Translations under genes and position numbers: made by a program | In this document: in pieces, positions 31,304-42,980 of the stretch | Layout of the letters: each line of letters opens with the position of its first letter | How positions within the stretch are numbered: the stretch's first letter is position 1 | Assembly: GCA_945901025.1 (NCBI GenBank) | Contig: CAMDJW010000001.1 | Span: forward strand, 62,001-126,000 | Direction: 5' to 3' | Source: Spirosoma fluviale | GTDB lineage: Bacteria; Bacteroidota; Bacteroidia; Cytophagales; Spirosomataceae | Length of the DNA stretch: 64,000 nucleotides | Notes under the pieces: generated by a model | Databases searched by the model: none | Seen by the model: the letters and a program-made list of their open reading frames with translations, nothing else | What the model was told of the DNA's origin: nothing

Positions 31304-32059
31304 ATGGACTTTTTAAATCAAGATTTCAAACTTTTCTATGAAAGTCCTAGTGATATTCCAGCACCTTATCATTTTGAGGCTTTATTTGAGTTTAAGAGTT
31401 TCGAGAATGATACGATAAAATTGTCCTTACATGTCCAATATTTGGAAAGAGAAGACTTTACTAGTGAAGAATTGATCTCTGAAGGGTTAAGTGTTGAAGA
31501 TAAATTTGAATGGTCGGGTGATTTACCTATTATTTGGAAGAATCGATTGGCCATTAGTTTTTCTAAATACCATTCAGGTTCTTGTGATCCTAAAGATGCT
31601 GAACCTTTTATCGCGATTGAAGCGGCTAATTCGTCTACCTATGTTCCTAGATTTTTTGATTTTGAAGAAAACCTAATACAAGAATTGATGCAAGCAATTT
31701 TTGAAGTGGCAGGAAAAGAATACCCATTATTTTTAGGTTTTCAGTTTAAAGATGAAAACGATACCTGGAATAAATATCAAGGCGATATGTCCTTTGCTAA
31801 TCTTAATTTTACGTATTCAAATTCAAGCGGTCAAATAGAAACGATTTCTGATTGGGATAAATTACAAGATATCGTTAATACATTATTTATTGCTGAATTT
31901 ATCACAGATAAAGCATTGGAAGATTTGAAAAAATCAAGTGCGTTTGCTGTATTTCCGGGTGATGGATTTTGGTATATTGCAGGAGATTCATTGAGGAAAC
32001 CTAGTGGAAACAATAATTATTTTGATATTTTAGAAATGAAATTAAGGGATTTATTTTAA
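31304..32059 (+). CDS. Hypothetical protein (no family recognised)
   Basis: 251-aa ORF, 2-nt gap after menE, acidic soluble protein. Confidence 0.75.
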   Translation: MDFLNQDFKLFYESPSDIPAPYHFEALFEFKSFENDTIKLSLHVQYLEREDFTSEELISEGLSVEDKFEWSGDLPIIWKNRLAISFSKYHSGSCDPKDAEPFIAIEAANSSTYVPRFFDFEENLIQELMQAIFEVAGKEYPLFLGFQFKDENDTWNKYQGDMSFANLNFTYSNSSGQIETISDWDKLQDIVNTLFIAEFITDKALEDLKKSSAFAVFPGDGFWYIAGDSLRKPSGNNNYFDILEMKLRDLF

Positions 32060-32067
32060 TAAAATTT

Positions 32068-33492
32068 ATGATGAACGAACATAATATGATCGAGCAGGCT
32101 ATTGAAAAAGTGGTTTTTTTGCAAAAATCATCTTGCCAAAGGTTAAAAAATTCTAGTCCAGAAGAACGCATAGCTAAATTAAAATCAATAGAAAAATATA
32201 TGCTTTCGCATAAACAAGAGCTATATGATGCATTGTATGCTGATTTTAAAAAACCTAGTTCAGAAGTTGTGATAGGTGAGTTGCTCGGGGTAAAAAGGGA
32301 AATAGGTCATATCGTCTCTCATTTGAAATCGTGGATGAAGCCTAGAAAAGTAGGAACTCCACTTTTGCTACTGGGAACCAAAAGTTACATCATGTCAGAG
32401 GCTAAAGGTCTCTGTTTAATTATTGCCCCTTGGAACTACCCATTTAATTTAGCGATTAATCCACTTGTGCATGCCATTGCAGCAGGAAATGCAGTTATTT
32501 TAAAGCCTTCTGAATTAAGTCCTAATACTTCATCCTTTATCAAAAAAATGATTTTTTCTTTGTTTGATGAAAGTGAAGTGGCTGTATTTGAAGGGGATGC
32601 AATCGTATCCACTTATTTATTGGAACAGAAATTTGACCATATATTTTTTACGGGTAGTCCTGCTATTGGAAAAGTAGTTATGCAGGCTGCTGCTAAACAT
32701 TTGACTTCAGTGACACTTGAATTAGGTGGAAAATCACCTGCGATTATTGATTCGAATGTTGACATTGTTTCAACAGCTAAAAAAATCGGTTGGGGTAAAT
32801 TTTTGAATAATGGCCAAACATGCATTGCACCTGACTATGTTTATGTGCACGAAAAGGTGTATTATTCATTCATTGGTGCCTTAGAGGAGACGATTAAATT
32901 ATTTTACGACCATGATAATAAGGGTATACAAAATAGTAGTGACTATGCTCGGATAGTGAATAAAAAACACTTTAATCGAATATGTCATTTACTGGATGAT
33001 GCTAAATCCAAAGGGGCCACCATTATTTCTGGGGGTGAAATGGATGAATCTACTTGTTTTATAGCACCTACCCTATTGACCAATTGCACGGATGAAATGT
33101 TGATCATGCAGGAAGAAATTTTTGGACCTATTTTACCTATTTTAACATTTAAGGAAGAAAATGAAATAGTGACAAAATTATTAAAAGAGGAAAAGCCTTT
33201 AGCGCTTTACGTGTTTTCAAAAGACGCATTGTTTTCAGATTATATTTTAAATAATACGACTTCTGGGACGAGTGTAGTCAATGATTGCCTGATTCAGTTT
33301 GGGCATTCAAATCTACCCTTTGGTGGAGTAAACAATTCCGGTATTGGTAAATCAGGAGGTTTATTTGGATTTCAAGAGTTTTCAAATCAAAAATCAGTTT
33401 TAAAACAATATACTAATCTGTTAAATATTTTTTATCCTCCTTACACCTTTAAAACTAAATGGCTCATAGAGCAAGTCTTAAAATGGTTTTAA
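32068..33492 (+). CDS. Aldehyde dehydrogenase family protein (ALDH3-like)
   Basis: IIAPWNYPFNLAINPLVHAIAAGNAVILKPSELSPNTS; VTLELGGKSPAIID; FLNNGQTCIAPDYV. Confidence 0.94.
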   Translation: MMNEHNMIEQAIEKVVFLQKSSCQRLKNSSPEERIAKLKSIEKYMLSHKQELYDALYADFKKPSSEVVIGELLGVKREIGHIVSHLKSWMKPRKVGTPLLLLGTKSYIMSEAKGLCLIIAPWNYPFNLAINPLVHAIAAGNAVILKPSELSPNTSSFIKKMIFSLFDESEVAVFEGDAIVSTYLLEQKFDHIFFTGSPAIGKVVMQAAAKHLTSVTLELGGKSPAIIDSNVDIVSTAKKIGWGKFLNNGQTCIAPDYVYVHEKVYYSFIGALEETIKLFYDHDNKGIQNSSDYARIVNKKHFNRICHLLDDAKSKGATIISGGEMDESTCFIAPTLLTNCTDEMLIMQEEIFGPILPILTFKEENEIVTKLLKEEKPLALYVFSKDALFSDYILNNTTSGTSVVNDCLIQFGHSNLPFGGVNNSGIGKSGGLFGFQEFSNQKSVLKQYTNLLNIFYPPYTFKTKWLIEQVLKWF

Positions 33493-36290
33493 GAATTATC
33501 TTTTCATTTTTAATAGTCATTTCATTTTCTGGATTTTCTCAAATATTATACCCAATATTAGAACAAAATCCGTCCAATTTGCATTTTAAGCAAATAAACA
33601 TTCCGGGTAAAGGTGTACGTGTTATTTATCCAGAAGGAGCTGATTCCTTAGCATTTTCAACGGCTCGGTATTTGTCTGTCCAATGGCCTGCAGCCAAAAT
33701 GTCAACGAATGATTCTCGTCAAACATGGTCCATCATTTTACAAAATCAAGGTTTGAATTCAAATGGTTTTATAAGTCTTTATGCTCCTAGAGGTGAATTT
33801 TATACAACGCCAAGCCAAGATGCAAGTCTACAAGCTACTAATGACTGGCTAAATTTATTAGCTAGTCATGAAACTAGACATATTTATCAAAATGATTTAG
33901 CTTCGAAAGGCTTTAGTCGTATTTTGAAAGTATTGTGGGGGAGCAATGGCCAAGGTCTTTACAGTAATCTAATGATTCCAAATTGGTTATGGGAGGGTGA
34001 TGCTGTTGAAACTGAAACCCGTTTAAATAATCAAATTGGTCGATCTAACATTCCGCAATTCTCAAACACATTAAATGCTTATTTGTCACAATTTGGTGTA
34101 CCAAGTTATAGTAAATTGATGTCAAGGAATTTCAGAGAAAATATGCCCAATCATTATGTTTTTGGTCAATTTATTACGCATAATTTAACGTTGAAATTTG
34201 GACTTGACAAAATAGGTGAAATATGGCAAAGTACATTAAATAAACCTCGATTATTTTCTTTCTCTAAAGAAGTAAAAAAGAGATCTGGGTTAAATATCGA
34301 TCAATATGTCACACATATTTTACAAAAACAATTGGATACTATTCGAAAAATTGTTCAAGATTCTTCTTATTCTATCATTTCTCCAAAAATAAAAAATGGA
34401 TTTACCTCTTATGACTTTCCACAAAGTATCGGAAAAGGCAAAGTCGTTGCGATTAAATCTGGCTTTCAAGAAATCCCATCATTAGTTTTAATTGAAAATT
34501 CTAAAGAAAGAAAATTATGTTTATTGGGACCTATTTACCCAAGTAATATGCTTTCCGCCTCAGATCAATTTGTTGTTTGGTCAGAAATAATGTACCATCC
34601 AAGATGGACTCAAAAACAGCATACCAAATTAGTTTTTTATGATTTTAAGCATAATATGAAAACGATTTGGACTAATAATAGAAAGTGGATATGTCCAAGT
34701 ATTAGTTCGGATTCTAAGTACCTATCCTATGTAGAATTGCGAAATGATGGAAGTTCAAGTCTAAAAATTCATGAGAAGGAAACAAAATATTTAATTGACA
34801 GCATAGGTTTTCTTTCATCGAGCCAAGTAATCCAACCTCGAATATCTTCGAATGGCTTATTGTCCTACATCTTGCTTCAAAATGGCCATAAACATATAGT
34901 TGTTTATAATTATTTGCTAAAAAAAGTGATTGCCACGCATGATTTTCATTCAAACAATATAGCAAGTACTTTTTTGCACGAAGATTTTGTGTATTTCAAT
35001 TTGCCCATCGGTCCAATAGATCAAATAGCAAGATGGAATTTTAAAGACAATTCAATAAGTTATGTAACCCAAACACAATTTGGTGCCTATGCGGCTTCTT
35101 TTTCCACCGAAACATCAGAACCATTTGTTTTCTCTAAATATACCGCCTTGGGAAACCAAATTAGTTTAGGACGCTTGCAAGAATCGCATTCTTTCATTTA
35201 TAATAATCCTTCAGCTGTAGTTCCTCATGAGTTTAATCAAGAAAACGTAGAGGTGGCTTCCTATAGCCGTTGGAATTTAGTCAACCCTTATGCCTGGGGA
35301 CCCATTGTAAATTCTCAATTCAATAAATTGGATTTAGGTTTAATGTCTAAAAATTTAACCAATACGCTCCAATTGGGATTAGGTTATATGTACGATGCCA
35401 GTGAGCAAACTGGAACGAAATACCTTCGTGCTTCGTATCAAGGATGGTTTCCTGTTTTCGATTTTTCATTTCAGCAAGGTCCTAGAAACACGTCTCTTTA
35501 TGTTGATAAAAAAAGTCCTTTGGATAGTTTGAGATCGGATCAATGGAATCAAACCAAAATGGATATTGGTATCAGGCTGCCTTTGTTACTTACTCGGGGA
35601 GCATTCCAAGAACAATTATATGTGTCGAGTACTTACTCAATATTTAAAGTCGATGGTTATAATCTGCCTTTGCGGTATAAATCAGAAGCTTTTGATGGAA
35701 CATATACGTCTATGATATACCAAATAAATTATTCAAAATTATTAAATAAATCTCTTTGGGATCTTCAGTCTAAATTAGGTTATCAATTTAATATTTTTTG
35801 GAACGGGATGCCATTCAAGCAATCCATTAAGTCTGAATTATGGGGTATGCAAGCGAAAGTTTACTTACCTGGTTTCTTCAAAAATCATGGTGTTTTGATA
35901 AAAGCATCATTCCAACAAGAGATGAAGGGTAATTATAATCTTAACAGTCCTTTTGTGTTTACTAGAGGGTATCTGTATGAAGTCAATCAGCGATGGACAA
36001 ATGTATCATTAGATTATAAATTCCCTATAGCAAATACGTCGATAAAAATGAGTCGATTATTGTATTTCACTCGATTTAAAGGAAATTTATTTGTGGACTT
36101 TAGCAGAGGCGTTCCTAATTTAAACAATTTAAATCTGTATAGATCATATGAATCCATTGGCTTAGATGTTTCTTCTAACTTTCATGTTTTGCGCTTTTCT
36201 CAAGGTTTTGAACTTGGAATTAGGTTATTATATAAGCCTCGATTAAATCAATATGAATTTTATCCATTAGTTTTAGATTTAGGTTTTTAA
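33483..36290 (+). CDS. Secreted gluzincin-like metallopeptidase with propeller-like middle and barrel-like C-terminus
   Basis: Signal peptide MVLRIIFSFLIVISFSGFSQ; WLNLLASHETRHIYQNDL (HExxH) followed by MIPNWLWEGDAVETET; about 250 aa of repeated WxxxD/GxLxY blades; C-terminal amphipathic strands ending in ...LVLDLGF. Confidence 0.7.
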   Translation: MVLRIIFSFLIVISFSGFSQILYPILEQNPSNLHFKQINIPGKGVRVIYPEGADSLAFSTARYLSVQWPAAKMSTNDSRQTWSIILQNQGLNSNGFISLYAPRGEFYTTPSQDASLQATNDWLNLLASHETRHIYQNDLASKGFSRILKVLWGSNGQGLYSNLMIPNWLWEGDAVETETRLNNQIGRSNIPQFSNTLNAYLSQFGVPSYSKLMSRNFRENMPNHYVFGQFITHNLTLKFGLDKIGEIWQSTLNKPRLFSFSKEVKKRSGLNIDQYVTHILQKQLDTIRKIVQDSSYSIISPKIKNGFTSYDFPQSIGKGKVVAIKSGFQEIPSLVLIENSKERKLCLLGPIYPSNMLSASDQFVVWSEIMYHPRWTQKQHTKLVFYDFKHNMKTIWTNNRKWICPSISSDSKYLSYVELRNDGSSSLKIHEKETKYLIDSIGFLSSSQVIQPRISSNGLLSYILLQNGHKHIVVYNYLLKKVIATHDFHSNNIASTFLHEDFVYFNLPIGPIDQIARWNFKDNSISYVTQTQFGAYAASFSTETSEPFVFSKYTALGNQISLGRLQESHSFIYNNPSAVVPHEFNQENVEVASYSRWNLVNPYAWGPIVNSQFNKLDLGLMSKNLTNTLQLGLGYMYDASEQTGTKYLRASYQGWFPVFDFSFQQGPRNTSLYVDKKSPLDSLRSDQWNQTKMDIGIRLPLLLTRGAFQEQLYVSSTYSIFKVDGYNLPLRYKSEAFDGTYTSMIYQINYSKLLNKSLWDLQSKLGYQFNIFWNGMPFKQSIKSELWGMQAKVYLPGFFKNHGVLIKASFQQEMKGNYNLNSPFVFTRGYLYEVNQRWTNVSLDYKFPIANTSIKMSRLLYFTRFKGNLFVDFSRGVPNLNNLNLYRSYESIGLDVSSNFHVLRFSQGFELGIRLLYKPRLNQYEFYPLVLDLGF

Positions 36291-37381
36291 TGAAGGAGAA
36301 ATTTCTACTAATTTTTGTCATCTTTTGTTCAATTTCCTGTGAACCTACAAAGGATTTTAAAGGTGAGGATATTCCTGATCAAAAATACATATCTTCCTTA
36401 TTACGTAATGAAAAAAGTCAAAATCAAAAAGTAATCGCTTATTTAAATCAAATTATTAAAGAGGGTTCACCGGCATATTTGTATTATTTACGCGCTAACT
36501 ATCTATTTGAATCTCGACAATATAAAAAAGCAAATGTGGATATTCAGATGGCCCTTAAAGCTAGTCCTAGAGACTTTGATTATTTATTATTAGCCGGTCA
36601 GATTGCCTTTAATTTAGAGAAATTTACTTCGGCTTTAAATTATTTAAATTTAATTAAGTCAAATGAAAAGAACCATTCCCAAATCTTTTTTTTATTGACC
36701 GAAGTATCATTAAAACTTAATAATTACAAATTAGCGACTTATTATTTAAATCAAATTAGAAAAAGTGATTTGTCCCTAAAGAATCAATTTTATTATACTA
36801 TTTTAAGTAATTTATGTCTTACAACACATATTCCGAAGGCTAATTTAATCAATATCCTCGACGCCAAAAGCATTCAAGATACCAGATTACAAAGAATTTA
36901 TTTTGAAAACGCGATGAATTATACCTCTAAATATTTGTATCAAAATCAATTGTTGAAAGTTATCAATGAATACCCCAATGATCCCCATCTTCTTCGATTC
37001 TGGGCTAGATTTCTGAGTAAAATAAATCAGTTTAAATTGGCTGAATTAAATTATCAAAAAGCTATTAATCAATTTGAGCAAATTGATAATCTTTATTTAG
37101 AGGTTAGTAGGTTTTATATGTTTCATCGAAATTACCCAACAGCTCTTATTTATTTGAATAAGATCAAACAAGATTTGGAATTATTTATTGACGTTCCATT
37201 TTTGAAATCAAAGTGTTATTTATACATGGGAGATAATTTACACTATAAATCTATGATGGATTCAGTTAAACTATTTTTGAAAAATGATACTAGATTTTAT
37301 CAATTGAAAACGAAACATTTTGGGATTTCAGTGGACTCCAACTTAGTAGTCAAAGATTCTTTGTTGACGATTAGGCCTTAA
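36290..37381 (+). CDS. TPR-repeat lipoprotein
   Basis: Lipobox-like FVIFCSISC at N-terminus; TPR-like repeats ([48 protein letters not shown]). Confidence 0.75.
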   Translation: MKEKFLLIFVIFCSISCEPTKDFKGEDIPDQKYISSLLRNEKSQNQKVIAYLNQIIKEGSPAYLYYLRANYLFESRQYKKANVDIQMALKASPRDFDYLLLAGQIAFNLEKFTSALNYLNLIKSNEKNHSQIFFLLTEVSLKLNNYKLATYYLNQIRKSDLSLKNQFYYTILSNLCLTTHIPKANLINILDAKSIQDTRLQRIYFENAMNYTSKYLYQNQLLKVINEYPNDPHLLRFWARFLSKINQFKLAELNYQKAINQFEQIDNLYLEVSRFYMFHRNYPTALIYLNKIKQDLELFIDVPFLKSKCYLYMGDNLHYKSMMDSVKLFLKNDTRFYQLKTKHFGISVDSNLVVKDSLLTIRP

Positions 37382-37422
37382 TTTTTGGGGGTAAATTTGT
37401 AACTTGCGAAAAATTAGAAAGG

Positions 37423-39363
37423 ATGATTAAAATTATTTTTCCAGACGGACAAATTAAAGAATATTCAAAAGGTATTACGCCGATGGATATTGCTTTAAGT
37501 ATATCAGAAGGATTAGCACGTAATGTGTTAGCAGCAAAATTAAATGATCAAGTGGTAGACTCCTCCACTCCTATTGTCTTAGATTCTAATTTGCAATTAC
37601 TTACCTGGAATGATGTGGAAGGTAAAAAAACCTTTTGGCATTCTTCGGCACATTTATTAGCTGAGGCCATCGAATGTTTATATCCAGGAACCAAGTTTGG
37701 TATTGGTCCTGCGATTGAAAATGGATTTTATTATGATATAGACTTAGGTGATCAGGATTTTGGACAGGAAAATTTTAAGGCAATAGAAGATAAAATGCTA
37801 GAGTTAGCTCGTCTAAAACTAGACTATGTTCGAAAAGAAATTTCTAAAAAAGATGCGGTTCAATATTTTACTTTAAAAAAGGATGAGTATAAGCTAGAGC
37901 TTTTGGAGGGCTTGTCTGACGGCGATATAAGTTTTTATTCTCAAGGTAATTTTACTGACTTGTGTAAGGGTCCGCATATTCCAAGCACCAGCTTTATCAA
38001 GGCAGTTAAAGTTTTAAGTGTGGCAGGGGCTTATTGGCGCGGAGATGAAAAGCGCAAGCAAATGACGCGTATTTATGCGATCACATTTCCAAAAGCAAAG
38101 GAATTAGAAGAGTACTTAACTTTGTTAGAAGAATCAAAAAAACGTGACCATCGGAAATTAGGGAAGGAACTTGAATTATTCGCTTTTTCAGAAAAGGTGG
38201 GTTTAGGTTTGCCATTATGGCTACCTAAGGGTACTATCTTACGAGAAAGACTAGAGAATTTTTTAAGACGCGCGCAAGTCAGAGCCGGATATTCGCCTGT
38301 TATTACCCCACATATTGCTAGTAAAGAACTTTATGTGACTTCAGGGCATTATGCTAAATACGGCAAAGATTCATTTCAGCCTATTCACACACCAGATGAA
38401 AATGAAGAGTTTTTTCTAAAACCAATGAACTGCCCGCATCATTGCGAGATCTATAAAACTAAACCACGGAGTTATAAGGATTTACCTTTACGTTTAGCTG
38501 AATTTGGAACGGTTTATCGGTATGAGCAATCGGGAGAATTACATGGATTGACCCGAGTGAGAGGATTTACACAGGATGATGCCCATATATTTTGTCGGCC
38601 AGATCAAGTTGAGGATGAGTTCATGAAAGTCATTGACTTAGTTTTGTATGTGTTTAAGGCGCTTGGTTTTGACCAATATTCAGCACAAATATCGTTAAGA
38701 GATAAGGTAAATAGAGAAAAATATATAGGTAATGATGATGATTGGAATCGCGCTGAGGAATCCATCATAAAATCTGCTAAGGAAAAAGGATTACCTACCA
38801 CTATTGAATATGGTGAGGCGGCATTTTATGGTCCTAAATTAGATTTTATGGTCAAAGATGCTTTAGGTAGAAAATGGCAGTTAGGTACGATTCAAGTGGA
38901 TTATCAATTACCTCAACGATTTGAATTGGAATATACGGGTTCAGATAATCAAAAGCATAGGCCTGTTATGATTCATAGAGCGCCATTTGGTTCTCTTGAA
39001 CGTTTTGTTGCTATTTTAATCGAAAATACTGCTGGTAATTTTCCGCTATGGCTTTCCCCAGATCAATTGGCCGTTTTACCAATCTCTGAAAAGTATGAAG
39101 ATTATGCCAATGAGATTTATTTAAGACTTCAAGAAAAAGATTTGCGTGGATATGTAGATCATCGTGATGAGAAAATAGGTCGAAAAATACGGGATGCGGA
39201 AGTAAGTAAAGTTCCTTTTATGATTGTAGTCGGGGAAAAAGAACAAGCGGAAGGAATGATAAGTGTAAGAAAAAAGAATCAAGGAGATTTAGGCTCAATG
39301 ACTATTGAGGCATTTATGAATTTGGCTCAGGAAGAAATGAGCCACCTAACTTATGATAATTGA
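37423..39363 (+). CDS. thrS: Threonine--tRNA ligase
   Basis: TGS domain; [91 protein letters not shown]. Confidence 0.98.
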   Translation: MIKIIFPDGQIKEYSKGITPMDIALSISEGLARNVLAAKLNDQVVDSSTPIVLDSNLQLLTWNDVEGKKTFWHSSAHLLAEAIECLYPGTKFGIGPAIENGFYYDIDLGDQDFGQENFKAIEDKMLELARLKLDYVRKEISKKDAVQYFTLKKDEYKLELLEGLSDGDISFYSQGNFTDLCKGPHIPSTSFIKAVKVLSVAGAYWRGDEKRKQMTRIYAITFPKAKELEEYLTLLEESKKRDHRKLGKELELFAFSEKVGLGLPLWLPKGTILRERLENFLRRAQVRAGYSPVITPHIASKELYVTSGHYAKYGKDSFQPIHTPDENEEFFLKPMNCPHHCEIYKTKPRSYKDLPLRLAEFGTVYRYEQSGELHGLTRVRGFTQDDAHIFCRPDQVEDEFMKVIDLVLYVFKALGFDQYSAQISLRDKVNREKYIGNDDDWNRAEESIIKSAKEKGLPTTIEYGEAAFYGPKLDFMVKDALGRKWQLGTIQVDYQLPQRFELEYTGSDNQKHRPVMIHRAPFGSLERFVAILIENTAGNFPLWLSPDQLAVLPISEKYEDYANEIYLRLQEKDLRGYVDHRDEKIGRKIRDAEVSKVPFMIVVGEKEQAEGMISVRKKNQGDLGSMTIEAFMNLAQEEMSHLTYDN

Positions 39364-39470
39364 TTATTTAGTTATTTTACCTAGGATACAAGGTATAGGT
39401 TTGCAAATACGTGATATTTGAACTAGATTTCGAATTGATTTAATAAAACATTAAAAACAAACAATAATTT

Positions 39471-40031
39471 ATGGCTTTACGCCCCAATAACAATTACCGA
39501 GGAAATAGAAGAGAAGAAGAACCTTATCGAATTAATCAATTAATTCGTGGAGTAGAAGAAGTTAGATTAGTAGGAGAAAATATTGAACAAGGTGTATATC
39601 CGTTCTCTAAAGCTATTGAACTAGCGGAAGCCCAGAGTTTAGATTTAGTGGAAATCTCCCCAAATGCTGTTCCACCCGTTTGTAAAGTGATTGATTATGC
39701 GAAATTCAAGTATGATCAAAAGAAAAAGCAAAAGGAAATTAAGGCAAATGCAACCAAAACTGTCATCAAGGAAATTCGATTTGGTCCCAATACAGATGAA
39801 CATGATTTTAATTTTAAATTAAAGCATGCTGTTAATTTTTTGAAAGAAGGTGCTAAAGTTAAGGCATATGTGCATTTCGTAGGTAGAACAATTGTATTTA
39901 AAGAAAGAGGTGAAATGCTATTATTGAATTTTGCAAAGGGACTTGAAGAAGTGGGCAAACCTGATGATATGCCAAAATTAGAGGGAAAGCGAATGAGCAT
40001 CATATTTACACCCAAAGCTCAAAAGAAATAA
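39471..40031 (+). CDS. infC: Translation initiation factor IF-3
   Basis: [57 protein letters not shown]. Confidence 0.97.
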   Translation: MALRPNNNYRGNRREEEPYRINQLIRGVEEVRLVGENIEQGVYPFSKAIELAEAQSLDLVEISPNAVPPVCKVIDYAKFKYDQKKKQKEIKANATKTVIKEIRFGPNTDEHDFNFKLKHAVNFLKEGAKVKAYVHFVGRTIVFKERGEMLLLNFAKGLEEVGKPDDMPKLEGKRMSIIFTPKAQKK

Positions 40032-40106
40032 TTTATTTATATAGTGGAATTCCGAGGTAATTTTTTTACTTTTGCATTCCAATTTTTACATTTAATACTT
40101 AATAGA

Positions 40107-40304
40107 ATGCCAAAAATTAAAACCAACTCTGGAGCAAAAAAGCGTTTCAAAGTTACAGGAACTGGTAAAATAAAGCGTAAACATGCTTTTCATAGCCACA
40201 TCCTAACAAAAAAAACAACTAAGCAAAAGCGTAATTTAGTTCACGCTACCTTAGTTTCCCCTTCTGATATGGGTCGTGTAAGTTTATTATTAGGACTTTC
40301 ATAA
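40107..40304 (+). CDS. rpmI: 50S ribosomal protein L35
   Basis: [44 protein letters not shown]. True ATG at 40107; ORF track extends upstream. Confidence 0.96.
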   Translation: MPKIKTNSGAKKRFKVTGTGKIKRKHAFHSHILTKKTTKQKRNLVHATLVSPSDMGRVSLLLGLS

Positions 40305-40389
40305 TCAGTTTTTAGTTATTGTTCAACCAGAATTAAGGCAAAAAAAGTGTTCGAAATGAGCCGCCTGAATTCAAAAAACAAATTTAGTT

Positions 40390-40734
40390 ATGCCACGTAG
40401 TGTCAATCATGTAGCTTCAAGAGCTAGGAGGAAAAAGATTTTAAAGTTAGCAAAGGGATTTTTCGGAAGAGGGAAAAATGTTTGGACTGTTGCTAAGAAC
40501 AAAGTAGAAAAAGGTTTGCAATATGCATATCGCGATCGTAAAGTTAAGAAAAGAGATTTTCGTGGACTTTGGATACAGCGTATTAATGCGGCAGCTAGAC
40601 AAGAAGGTTTATCCTATTCAGCTTTCATGGGTAAGTATAATAAATCAGGTATGACATTAAATCGTAAAGTACTCGCTGATTTAGCCATGAATCATCCTGA
40701 TGCTTTCAAGGCTGTTCTATCCAAATTATCATAA
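40390..40734 (+). CDS. rplT: 50S ribosomal protein L20
   Basis: [68 protein letters not shown]. Confidence 0.98.
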   Translation: MPRSVNHVASRARRKKILKLAKGFFGRGKNVWTVAKNKVEKGLQYAYRDRKVKKRDFRGLWIQRINAAARQEGLSYSAFMGKYNKSGMTLNRKVLADLAMNHPDAFKAVLSKLS

Positions 40735-40770
40735 AAAAAAGTCCCGGAAACATTCGGGACTTTTTTTTTA
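40732..40770 (+). terminator. Terminator of infC-rpmI-rplT
   Basis: AAAAAAAAGTCCCG-GAAACATT-CGGGACTTTTTTTTT. Confidence 0.92.
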
Positions 40771-40801
40771 CACTTATCTTTGTTACAAGTCTTAGTAACA
40801 A

Positions 40802-41932
40802 ATGAATTTACCTACCTATTTCGATTACGCTTCTACTACTCCAGTTCGTTCAGAAGTATTAAGTAAAATGTTGCCTTATTTTTCTACTATTTATGGCAAT
40901 GCTGGATCTAATTTACATCATTATGGTTGGTTGGCACAAGAAGCTATTGATTTATCGAGAAATCAAATTGCTGCCTATTTTAATGTAAAGCCCAGTTCAA
41001 TATATTATACATCAGGAGCTACAGAATCTAATAATCTGGCCATAAAAGGTTATTTAAAAGGTAAATTTAAAGGTCATTTAATTACCTCAATTATTGAACA
41101 TAAGGCGGTACTTGAAATTTTTATTCAATTAGAAAAAGAAGGTTATTCTGTCACCTATTTAACGCCCAATGAAGTCGGTCAAATAACAAAAGATGTGTTA
41201 ACTAATGCCATTCAAGCAGATACCTTATTAGTATCTCTTATGATGGTCAACAATGAAATAGGGACTATTTCTGATTATGTCGCCTTTAAAAAGGTATGTG
41301 ATTCACACTCGATTTGTTTTCATTCTGATGTTACACAGGCTATTGGAAAAATTAAATTTGATCTAACCCATTTACCTCATTTAATGAGTTTTTCAGGACA
41401 TAAAATTTATGCTCCCAAAGGAATCGGAGGATTAATAATCAATAGTAATTGCATAATTAACCCCCTATTTGATGGTGGCGGACAAGAACGAGGAATTAGG
41501 TCAGGAACTTTGCCAGTGCCGCTCATCGTAGGTCTGGGTTATGCCTTTACCTTTATTCCTGAAATTTTAGGTTTTGAAGAAACACTCAGTAACTTTAATC
41601 GTAAGATTAAGGAGGTACTTTTGTGTAATTTTAATAATCACATTTTGATCAATTCTAAAAGTCCAAACAATATATCCTCCCTACTTAGTATTTCAATTCA
41701 TGGAGTTCATTGGGAAGATTTATTTAATTCCCTAACATCTATAGCTATTTCTAATGGATCTGCTTGCAATGTGAAGTCTACGAATCCATCACATGTTTTA
41801 ATGGCTTTGGGTCACAAAAGAGATTTGGCTTTAAGTACGCTTAGGATTTCATTCAGTTACCTGACGACCGAACAAGAAATTGATTTTTTAATCCATTATT
41901 TAGAAAGTAAATTAAGTAAACTATTAAGGTGA
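40802..41932 (+). CDS. Cysteine desulfurase (NifS/IscS-like)
   Basis: YFDYASTTPVRSEV; YYTSGATESNNLAIKG; FHSDVTQAIGKI; SFSGHKIYAPKGIGGL; catalytic-loop GSACN. Confidence 0.93.
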   Translation: MNLPTYFDYASTTPVRSEVLSKMLPYFSTIYGNAGSNLHHYGWLAQEAIDLSRNQIAAYFNVKPSSIYYTSGATESNNLAIKGYLKGKFKGHLITSIIEHKAVLEIFIQLEKEGYSVTYLTPNEVGQITKDVLTNAIQADTLLVSLMMVNNEIGTISDYVAFKKVCDSHSICFHSDVTQAIGKIKFDLTHLPHLMSFSGHKIYAPKGIGGLIINSNCIINPLFDGGGQERGIRSGTLPVPLIVGLGYAFTFIPEILGFEETLSNFNRKIKEVLLCNFNNHILINSKSPNNISSLLSISIHGVHWEDLFNSLTSIAISNGSACNVKSTNPSHVLMALGHKRDLALSTLRISFSYLTTEQEIDFLIHYLESKLSKLLR

Positions 41933-42978
41933 AAGAGATAAAATTATTTGTGGGCCAACTTTCATTATACATTCAATCGGGTGTCAAATTTGCCATAGCG
42001 ACTGTGGTAAACGTAGATGGTTCAGCTTATAGGAGACCTGGTGCTAGGATGTTAATTAATGAAAATGGTGATTGGCACGGAGGAATAAGCGGAGGTTGTC
42101 TTGAAGGTGATATGCTAAAAAAGGCTCAACTGTCAATGTTTACCAATCAAAATAAATTAGTCAAGTATGATACTCGGGAAGATGATCCATTTGAATTAGG
42201 TGTAGGATTAGGATGCAATGGTCTTATTGAGATTTTAATTAGCCCTGATGTAGAATATGCAAAATGTTTATTTGAAATACTTAATTCACATATTCAAAGT
42301 TCGGAGCCAACAATCTTAGAACATTCCTTTCATTTAAATTCAACCAATTCGGCATTTGTAAAGATTAACTCTACTAGTCCTTTTGTTTCTGCCTTGTCAA
42401 ATGAAGATACAGAACAGGTATTAAATCAACATCAATCCAAAGTTAAAGTATTAGATAATGAGTTATTATTTGTGGAATACTTGCCATTAATACCTAGGAT
42501 TGTGCTTTATGGTAATTTATTTGATTCTTCGAGCTTGATTGAACTTTGTCATTTTCTTTCTTGGGATGTTTGTTGGGTGGGTAATCCGTTAAAAATGAAT
42601 ACGTCCTTAAAGAATAAAGTCCAATCATATTTCCATTGGGATGATGAATTTGTATTTAAAAATAATGATGTTATTGTTTTAATGACACATGATTTTGATC
42701 GTGATGTGATCATTATTAAACATTTAATTTCAATCAATTTTAAAGGTTACATTGGTATTCTAGGTCCATTAAAAAGATTGCAAAAAATTATAAAACAATT
42801 AGAAATTTTGTCTGTTAACATAAATGATATGTCATTTTTTGGCCCTATTGGGTTAGATATTGGAGCTGAAGGTCCTAATGAAATTGCATTATCCATCGTT
42901 TCTGAAATTATTGCTTTTAATAGTTCTAGAGACGGTAGTTCATTGAAAAATAGAATAAAATCCATTCATACTAATTAA
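41929..42978 (+). CDS. XdhC/CoxI family protein (molybdenum-hydroxylase maturation)
   Basis: FAIATVVNVDGSAYRRPGARMLINENGDWHGGISGGCLEGDM ... YDTREDDPFELGVGLGCNGLIEILISP; GTG start overlapping the upstream TGA. Confidence 0.9.
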   Translation: MKEIKLFVGQLSLYIQSGVKFAIATVVNVDGSAYRRPGARMLINENGDWHGGISGGCLEGDMLKKAQLSMFTNQNKLVKYDTREDDPFELGVGLGCNGLIEILISPDVEYAKCLFEILNSHIQSSEPTILEHSFHLNSTNSAFVKINSTSPFVSALSNEDTEQVLNQHQSKVKVLDNELLFVEYLPLIPRIVLYGNLFDSSSLIELCHFLSWDVCWVGNPLKMNTSLKNKVQSYFHWDDEFVFKNNDVIVLMTHDFDRDVIIIKHLISINFKGYIGILGPLKRLQKIIKQLEILSVNINDMSFFGPIGLDIGAEGPNEIALSIVSEIIAFNSSRDGSSLKNRIKSIHTN

Positions 42979-42980
42979 AA

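Noticed and set aside
33459-33482. Upstream start (MAHRASLK...) for the metallopeptidase ORF
   Set aside because: ATG at 33483 gives a clean signal peptide; the upstream portion only extends the overlap with the aldehyde dehydrogenase.
40044-40106. N-terminal extension of the L35 ORF
   Set aside because: L35 begins [14 protein letters not shown] at 40107; the extension covers the intergenic TACTTTTG promoter-like box.
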